Positions 58,817 to 64,000 of a stretch of DNA of 64,000 nt are shown here, piece after piece (positions within the stretch are counted from its first letter, which is position 1; every line of letters starts with the position of its first letter). The translations under genes and the position numbers were made by a program. Under the pieces are notes generated by a model. It had not been told where the DNA came from. It searched no databases and saw only the letters and a list, made by a program, of their open reading frames with translations. This DNA is from Candidatus Saccharibacteria bacterium UBA6175. GTDB taxonomy: Bacteria; Patescibacteriota; Saccharimonadia; Saccharimonadales; Saccharimonadaceae. Where the stretch lies: NCBI GenBank assembly GCA_002422915.1, contig DITV01000002.1, positions 62,001 to 126,000 of the forward strand, in the 5' to 3' direction.

Positions 58817-59986
58817 ATGAAGATCCTTGTCGCGTCGGACCTGCATTATCCGACCATTAATGGTGTTGCCACCTTTAGTCGTAACCTTGCTCGAGGCCTT
58901 GCCGATCTTGGCCATGAAGTAATGGTGATCGCCCCTTCGCAGACAGGTAAGAAAGGTAAAGAGATTGACGGAAATCACGTTATTTTTCGCGCCTCTTCGG
59001 TTCCCTTTCCGTTCTATCAAAACTTCCGCATCTCGCCGAATGCCAGTCGAGAGATCAAAAAAGCGATTGAAGCCTTTGACCCAGACGTCATCCACATTCA
59101 GATGGTCCTGTGGATCGGAATGGCTGCCTTGAAGTATGGCAACAAAAACGGCATTCCGATTGTGAGCACCAACCACGCGATGCCCGAGAACCTTATGGAT
59201 AATTTAAAGTTGTTGGCGCCTGTTTCTCGCCCGATTAACTACATTTTAAAGGCCTATGGTGCGAGGTTTCACTCTAAGGCCGACTTTGTCACCCTTCCTA
59301 CTCAAGCGGCGATTGACATGTTTAACGCTGATGACAAAATCACCGTTCCAATGGCACCAGTTTCGAATGGTATCGACCTTGGGCGATTTACCAATGAGCC
59401 GGCGCCCGACACGCTGTATAAGAAATTTAGCCTCCCTAAGGATCGTAAGATTGTAAGCTACATCGGTCGGCTTGATGCCGAGAAACACCTTTCGGTGCTG
59501 GTACGCGCCTTTGCTCGGGTCCAATCGACCCTGCCCAAGACTCATCTTTTGATTGTGGGTGACGGGACCGATGCGGCACACCTCAAGCAGCTGGTGAAAG
59601 CCTCTGGTCTCCAGAAGTACGTGACGTTTACGGGGCGCGTCAGCGACGAAGATTTGGTGCTGTTGCATCGTGTGGCCGACGTCTATTGCATGCCGTCTCC
59701 TGCTGAACTACAAAGCATTGCCACACTCGAAGCCATGGCGAGTGGTAAGCCGATCGTCGCTGTTGATGCTGGTGCCTTAAAGGAACTCTGCCAAGATGGC
59801 CGGAATGGCTATTTGTGCGAGCAAGATAATGATGAACAAATTGCTGAAGGCCTCCTGACTATTTTGCAAGACGACAAGCTCCGGAGCCGTTTCGCGGCCG
59901 AAAGCCTTGCAATTGCCCAGACACACGACCTACAAACAACCCTTCGTCGGTTTGAAGAAATCTATTCTGATTTAATAAAGGCCTGA
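58817..59986 (+). CDS. GT4-family glycosyltransferase
   Basis: 389-aa GT-B enzyme. It starts MKILVASDLHYPTINGVATF and has VVSTNHAMPENL, VSYIGRLDAEKHLSVLVRAF and PSPAELQSIATLEAMASGKP, a pattern like MgtA/PimB-type lipid-linked mannosyl- or glucosyl-transferases. An extended -10 TGC TATAAT (58803-58808) lies 8 nt before the ATG. Its end overlaps the convergent hydrolase gene by 25 nt. Confidence 0.88.
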   Translation: MKILVASDLHYPTINGVATFSRNLARGLADLGHEVMVIAPSQTGKKGKEIDGNHVIFRASSVPFPFYQNFRISPNASREIKKAIEAFDPDVIHIQMVLWIGMAALKYGNKNGIPIVSTNHAMPENLMDNLKLLAPVSRPINYILKAYGARFHSKADFVTLPTQAAIDMFNADDKITVPMAPVSNGIDLGRFTNEPAPDTLYKKFSLPKDRKIVSYIGRLDAEKHLSVLVRAFARVQSTLPKTHLLIVGDGTDAAHLKQLVKASGLQKYVTFTGRVSDEDLVLLHRVADVYCMPSPAELQSIATLEAMASGKPIVAVDAGALKELCQDGRNGYLCEQDNDEQIAEGLLTILQDDKLRSRFAAESLAIAQTHDLQTTLRRFEEIYSDLIKA

Positions 59987-60741
59987 ACGAGCTCGGCTAC
60001 TTCTTTAGGCGTCTCGTAGTGGGTTAAATGCCCAACGTTTTTGATGACTTCAAGGCGGGCATCTGGAAACAGCGTACATAGTTCTTGTTGTTTTTCGAGT
60101 GGAGTAATGTCGTCTTTATCGCCTGCAATTAACAGTGTTTTTGTGCTGATATCTTTTGCTGCATCACGGACACTGTTGCTAATTGATGTCACAAAGCCAT
60201 CGTAGACCGACTTCGGGCTATCAAATGAGCTAAAGTGGGTCAGGTGCTGGCGATGGATGAACTTCCGCAGTCGCTTTGAATTCGTCTTCGCCATGACTGA
60301 ACTCATCAGCATAACGCTGGCCCATGACGAAAGCCAGGCTCGCCCGAGACGCGCCGGCAGGTGTTTGCCTATCCAGTAATACACTACGGCAAGTTTACTC
60401 AGGATACCGCGCGGCCCTTCGAGCGCAGGGGCACCGATAGGGTTAACTAGAATAAGCTTTCGAATAGTTTTGGGGTATTTTACGGCATAGGCTGCACAGA
60501 CGATACTTCCAAAGGAGTGGCCAAGTAGATCGGGTGTCTTCTTAAGCTTATGCGATAGTATGAAGCCATGCAGCCATTCAACGTATGAGTCAAGGTCGTA
60601 ATGGTGCAGCATATCCCCTTCTCCAAACCCCGGAAGATCGGGCACGATGGTGTGGGTGCTGCTTAGTTCCTTGGCAATTAACGCAAGGCCGTGGTGGGTT
60701 CCACGAAAGCCATGAATCATGATGAGTGTGCGCTGTGACAT
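59962..60741 (-). CDS. Alpha/beta hydrolase
   Basis: 259 aa. It begins MSQRTLIMIHGFRGTHHG with the oxyanion-hole HGF, then nucleophile elbow GHSFGS, Asp in AGDKDDITP, and catalytic His in GHLTHYETP. Substrate unknown; candidates are lactonases, esterases or lipases. The second ATG (60741) is preferred because TATACT lies 8 nt upstream of it; the first (60747) is only 2 nt from that box. Confidence 0.82.
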   Translation of the reverse strand: MSQRTLIMIHGFRGTHHGLALIAKELSSTHTIVPDLPGFGEGDMLHHYDLDSYVEWLHGFILSHKLKKTPDLLGHSFGSIVCAAYAVKYPKTIRKLILVNPIGAPALEGPRGILSKLAVVYYWIGKHLPARLGRAWLSSWASVMLMSSVMAKTNSKRLRKFIHRQHLTHFSSFDSPKSVYDGFVTSISNSVRDAAKDISTKTLLIAGDKDDITPLEKQQELCTLFPDARLEVIKNVGHLTHYETPKEVAELVQAFIKSE

Positions 60742-60841
60742 TACCATTCAGTATACGTGACCACTGCGGTTGTTCATAACACGACATTTTATTTGTGCTA
60801 TTGCTTGCACCTACGTTTTGGCTCGGTCATTATAAAACGCA

Positions 60842-62044
60842 ATGAGTGTGCGTCAAAAAAGTGGAGAGGTAGTGCGGTTTGATGATGTCTCGCCTGAACG
60901 GGTGCATGGTCGTCATGAGATCGCAACGGTTCGCTCGAGCGACCTTATTACACTGAGCCAAGTCCGCCCGAGCCAAAATGGCGAGCACGGTGCGTTAAAA
61001 GAGAGCATTCGCACCACCGGTCTTATTAATCAAATCGATACCGTTCGACTCAGCGAGGCGGAGTTACGGGAATATATAGAGTTCACCAACAAGCTCTGGA
61101 GTTCTGAGAATCGTTTCGAGGACTTTGAGCACCAACGTCAGCCAGACGGTACATTCTTTTTAGTGAGCTCCGGGCACTCTCGACTTGCAGCAATTCGGAG
61201 CCTTGAACAAGACGGCTTTCCGTTGCTTGAGATGGATATTAAGGTTCATGCCGATCGATCAATTGAAGGATTTCTTCAACGCCAGATTGACGAGAATATC
61301 CACTCAAAGCCGCCGCTTGAGCGCAGAGCGATGGCTATTGCTGAATATTACTATTGGGGTAAGGAAAAGCAGCGATGGACGACTCAAAAAGAATTTGCTG
61401 CAGCCCATGGCAGTATGAGCAAAGATGTTCTTTCGGAGGCACTTGCTTTTGCAAACTTGCCCGATTCAATCCGCAGCTTTGTGATGGACAAAAAGTTGTC
61501 GTTTGCGGGGGCAATTTCGCTTGGAAAGGCTGCCCCTGTGTTTGAAGAACATATTTACTTTACCGCCAACATTACCCCAGGTCAGGCCAATAAAAAGCAG
61601 CTGGAGAAGATTGAGAAGAGGCTCACGCGGCGGTTAGTTATTGAAGCAAATCGGCTGGTCGCCGCACGCCTCAACAGCACCGCATCAGAGAAACGCATGA
61701 AAAGCATTAAGGACACCCTGCTGCGCGAGATGCAGGTTGCACGTAAGCTGAGCGAGCAAGATGACAGTGCATTAATTCAACTCGAAGAATTGAACGTGTA
61801 CACCCCCGAAGAGCTGTTGGCACAATTAGAAAAGAAACAAAAAGCCGAGCTTGCGTCGGTACTCGGTTCTATCGCACGGACACCCGGAGAGTGGACGCGC
61901 CAGGTACTCGCCCTGAACAGCCGCTTTGTCGAAGAAGAATTGATTCAAGGCGCAATTGAAGACTTCCAGTCCTCGTCCCGAAAAGCTATTCATGCATTGG
62001 GGTCGCCGGCGCTTAAAGAGACGGTCGGTGTGTCGACTCGTTGA
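60842..62044 (+). CDS. ParB-like DNA-binding protein
   Basis: 400 aa. The ParB/sulfiredoxin-fold N-terminal domain shows VRPSQNGEHGALKESIRTTG, a long insertion, then SGHSRLAAIRSL (equivalent of the GERR box) and QIDENIHSKPPLERRA. A helix-turn-helix region (TTQKEFAAAHGSMSKDVL) follows. The C-terminal half is helical. No parA is adjacent, so it may be a chromosome-partition protein or an accessory regulator. A weak -10 (CATTAT/TATAAA, 60828-60836) precedes the ATG. Confidence 0.78.
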   Translation: MSVRQKSGEVVRFDDVSPERVHGRHEIATVRSSDLITLSQVRPSQNGEHGALKESIRTTGLINQIDTVRLSEAELREYIEFTNKLWSSENRFEDFEHQRQPDGTFFLVSSGHSRLAAIRSLEQDGFPLLEMDIKVHADRSIEGFLQRQIDENIHSKPPLERRAMAIAEYYYWGKEKQRWTTQKEFAAAHGSMSKDVLSEALAFANLPDSIRSFVMDKKLSFAGAISLGKAAPVFEEHIYFTANITPGQANKKQLEKIEKRLTRRLVIEANRLVAARLNSTASEKRMKSIKDTLLREMQVARKLSEQDDSALIQLEELNVYTPEELLAQLEKKQKAELASVLGSIARTPGEWTRQVLALNSRFVEEELIQGAIEDFQSSSRKAIHALGSPALKETVGVSTR

Positions 62045-62486
62045 TAATTCGCTCAAATAACACTCCAGCCATCGGGTGCCTAACTGGCTGCGACTGGCCG
62101 GTCCGCTGGTACATAAAATGAAGCCGATACATGATTTCCAGTGCATGCACTTTTTCGGGGCTTACGTTGTAGCTTTTCATGGTAGTGGCGAAGGCATCTC
62201 CGGCGAAATGCAGTGTTGCGCCATGTTCAACAAGCGAATCATCTGTAATGAGGCTGGAAAGGCGCTCATCGTCTTCGGCGTCGTAAAGAATATGTTCGTG
62301 CACTGAACATTCTTCGGGGAGCTGGGCCCAGGCGTCAAGCAGCCGAGCGGCAAAGACTGAGTCGGACGACACCTCTGCTTCAGGGTTTGGTATGGAGATT
62401 TCCCCTTCGTGGTGATGGGCTGCACGGAATTTATCGAAGTCGGAAACGTTCGATGAAGGCACTTCAGAGTGAGGGTACTCTGTCAT
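62013..62486 (-). CDS. Unknown 157-aa protein
   Basis: Acidic soluble protein with VFAARLLDAWAQLPEECSVH and SPEKVHALEIMYRLHFMYQ. It converges on the ParB-like gene and overlaps its 3' end by 32 nt. No family is recognised. Confidence 0.6.
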   Translation of the reverse strand: MTEYPHSEVPSSNVSDFDKFRAAHHHEGEISIPNPEAEVSSDSVFAARLLDAWAQLPEECSVHEHILYDAEDDERLSSLITDDSLVEHGATLHFAGDAFATTMKSYNVSPEKVHALEIMYRLHFMYQRTGQSQPVRHPMAGVLFERIINESTHRPSL

Positions 62487-62512
62487 ACCCTTAGTATACG
62501 CTCTTTGGTGGA

Positions 62513-62785
62513 TTATTCCTTTGGCGTGATGCCGTGTGCCTTGATGGCGTCTTGGATTTTTGGTCGGTCGAAGCCAAGGATGAGGTCGCCGGCGACGTCG
62601 GTAACGGGGACACCGCGGAAATCTCCACCAAGTTTTGTCATCAGTTCATCGTGAGCCGATTGGTCGGCTTCGATGTCTTTTGAGATATACGGAATGCCAA
62701 GCTTATCAAGCCACTGCATTTCCGTGTGGCAGAAGGCGCACCAACTGGTGCTGTAGACGGTGATTTGAGGCGTTGCAGTGCTCAT
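62513..62785 (-). CDS. Glutaredoxin/mycoredoxin-like protein
   Basis: 90-aa thioredoxin-fold protein with the redox motif CAFC in YSTSWCAFCHTEMQWL, cis-Pro in FRGVPVTDV, and a C-terminal GFDRPKIQDAI. The CxxC with aromatic Phe matches mycoredoxin/NrdH-like proteins. The ATG at 62785 has an AAAGGA ribosome binding site 5 nt upstream, so the longer frame to 62920 is rejected. Confidence 0.9.
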   Translation of the reverse strand: MSTATPQITVYSTSWCAFCHTEMQWLDKLGIPYISKDIEADQSAHDELMTKLGGDFRGVPVTDVAGDLILGFDRPKIQDAIKAHGITPKE

Positions 62786-62896
62786 GAGGATCCTTTCGTT
62801 ATTACTATACATTGTACAGTAAAATACTACGCGAGTAAAGTGACGTCGTTTCCTGCTTATGCTACAATAATCAGCAAAGAAAGCACAACATATTGT

Positions 62897-64000
62897 ATGA
62901 AACTGAGCGTGGCGGGACATAAGTTGAGACAGGGGTTTGCACTTCCGACGGTGCTGATTGCATCAGTGGTATTGCTTACCATTCTTGCCGTGTCGGTAAC
63001 GGCAACTACCTCGGCGCGAACGACGCTAAAGAATCAGTATTATACACAACTTGCTCAGATTGCCGGTGAAGCTGGCGTTGCGTATGCGCAGGCCTGCCTA
63101 CAAGCCAGCGGCAACGTTCCCACTTGGACCGACGCAAAACCGTTGACGCCAAGTACAGATTGTAATGGTGACCCACGTGCTGCCTCCCCCCAGGTTGAAG
63201 TTCTTGTGGTTGCCGGTGGCGGTGGTGGCGGTGGAAACTGTGACACTTGCGGTGGTGCCGGTGGCGGTGGTGGCGGGGGCGTATTGTATGACGATTCGTT
63301 TACGCTTACCGTAGGTTCTCCTGTTACTGTAGCTGTCGGAAGTGGTGGAGCGGGAGGTCTTGAACTGCCTTCTCGAACAAACGGCTCTAATGGACAGAAC
63401 TCATCCTTTGGGCCAAGCATGGTCGCAATAGGTGGCGGTGGTGGCGGTGCGCAGCTCGGCACCGCAGGATTGAACGGTGGTTCGGGTGGCGGTGGTTCGG
63501 GCGGCTCTTCACCGGCTCCGGGGGCAGGCGGCGTCGGAACGGTTGGACAAGGACGCAATGGTGGAGCTGGCGGCAGTGATTTTGGTGCCGGCGGTGGTGG
63601 CGGTGGTGGCGCCGGAGGCGTTGGAGTGAGTTGGACCACACGTGCAGGGGGCGCAGGTCTCGCCTATTCCATATCTGGAGCTAGTCTTTTTTATGGCGGT
63701 GGTGGCGGTGGTGGAATCACAGGAACAACTTCAAGCGGTGGTCCTGGAGGATCAAGCGTTGGTGGGGCTGGTTCGAACGCAGCTACAAACTCCGGAAACG
63801 GGTTTAATGGTGTCGCCAACAGGGGTGGTGGCGGTGGCGGTGCGGCCGGGCTATCGACCGGCGGTAACGGTGGTGCTGGTGGGTCTGGTGTTGTGATTGT
63901 CCGCTATCCCCAGAATGCATTTGAAGCGACCGGAGGAACGAAGGCTGCACCAAGCGGTGGGTATATTGTGCACACCTTTACTACCGGTGGCACCTTTACT
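62897..64000 (+). CDS. Pseudopilin-like glycine-rich surface protein (3' end beyond window)
   Basis: The frame is open to the end of the window, 368 codons. The N-terminus MKLSVAGHKLRQGFALPTVL with hydrophobic IASVVLLTILAVSVTA looks like a type IV prepilin/PilX signal: basic start, then GFALPTVLI, where Ala-Leu-Pro replaces the usual TLIE. After an AQIAGEAGVAYAQACL helix comes a glycine-rich domain (about 98-345). It starts QVEVLVVAGGGGGG, repeats Gly-rich runs, and closes SGVVIVRY. This is a known surface glycine-rich domain layout. TACAAT (62863-62868) precedes with a 22-nt leader. Confidence 0.8.
   Translation, partial: MKLSVAGHKLRQGFALPTVLIASVVLLTILAVSVTATTSARTTLKNQYYTQLAQIAGEAGVAYAQACLQASGNVPTWTDAKPLTPSTDCNGDPRAASPQVEVLVVAGGGGGGGNCDTCGGAGGGGGGGVLYDDSFTLTVGSPVTVAVGSGGAGGLELPSRTNGSNGQNSSFGPSMVAIGGGGGGAQLGTAGLNGGSGGGGSGGSSPAPGAGGVGTVGQGRNGGAGGSDFGAGGGGGGGAGGVGVSWTTRAGGAGLAYSISGASLFYGGGGGGGITGTTSSGGPGGSSVGGAGSNAATNSGNGFNGVANRGGGGGGAAGLSTGGNGGAGGSGVVIVRYPQNAFEATGGTKAAPSGGYIVHTFTTGGTFT

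Noticed and set aside
63055..63639. 194-aa proline-rich minus-strand ORF
   Set aside because: It is the antisense shadow of the glycine-rich plus-strand gene (GGN codons read as proline on the other strand).
63200..63900. CRISPR or DNA repeat array
   Set aside because: The GGTGGC-type repeats are irregular and keep an open reading frame; they encode glycine runs. No CRISPR-like array is seen anywhere in the window.
1..64000. Alternative genetic code (UGA = glycine)
   Set aside because: Many conserved genes end at TGA in the expected place (for example the receiver gene at 6529, yvcK, xthA), so UGA is a stop.
1..64000. Prophage, insertion sequence or integrated plasmid
   Set aside because: No transposase, integrase, phage structural gene or direct-repeat att pair is visible; tRNA genes show no duplicated 3' ends of useful length.

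Overview
This window reads as a chromosome segment of a Patescibacteria/CPR bacterium, most likely Candidatus Saccharibacteria (TM7). Supporting signs are very tight packing, short versions of conserved enzymes (XseA 363 aa, MetK 325 aa), and a HerA/VirD4-type ATPase with no partners. There is also a sigma region 4/HARE-HTH fusion, DUF2207, DUF3048 and PEGA surface proteins, and a pseudopilin-like glycine-rich protein. TGA, TAG and TAA all end genes, so the standard bacterial code applies, not the UGA=Gly code of Gracilibacteria. I see no transposase, integrase, phage gene or CRISPR array. The lineage call is inference from gene content.

Layout. 1-1886: rpmA (running off the left edge), a hairpin-rich intergenic region with a 36-codon ORF, and a Trm11-like RNA methyltransferase. 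1920-13838: a mostly plus-strand run with a membrane flippase-like protein, xseAB, an FAM173-type methyltransferase, a small kinase/response-regulator pair, recO, glyS, DUF427, rnhA, a DUF4868 (KwaB-like) protein, a Pif1-type helicase, yvcK and a HAD phosphatase. 13926-22409: a compact dcw cluster (mraZ, rsmH, ftsL, ftsI, mraY, ftsW, murG, ftsQ) with MraZ boxes and a 420-nt leader. murC-F, ftsA and ftsZ are absent here. 22410-23099: a 690-nt gene-free region with a large imperfect inverted repeat.

23100-50366 is mainly minus strand: an unknown protein, the HerA/VirD4-like ATPase, the sigma4-HARE regulator, topA and dprA. A plus-strand structured RNA of about 370 nt (31318-31687) follows, with its own consensus promoter and terminator. 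Then come pth, der, an RsuA-family pseudouridine synthase, two sensor kinase/response-regulator operons (one with DUF2207, one with DUF3048), and metK under a SAM riboswitch with a readable translational switch. tRNA-Glu(CTC) and gltX are also here.

50453-64000: a PEGA/beta-propeller membrane protein, sortase, tRNA-Leu(CAA), an unknown protein with a nuclease-like motif, an NnrD-like fold, a guanylate-kinase-like protein, a NUDIX hydrolase, xthA, smpB, two GT4 glycosyltransferases, an alpha/beta hydrolase, a ParB-like protein, a glutaredoxin, and the pseudopilin-like glycine-rich protein that runs off the right edge.

Two themes run through the window. First, about 25 genes have a TATAAT-like -10 box only 6-11 nt before the start codon, so their mRNAs should be leaderless or nearly so. 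Shine-Dalgarno sequences appear on a minority (rpmA, mraZ, mraY, murG, metK, sortase, glutaredoxin). Second, many regulatory stretches are strongly structured: the 370-nt RNA, the metK riboswitch, the dcw leader, the rpmA leader and several long perfect hairpins.
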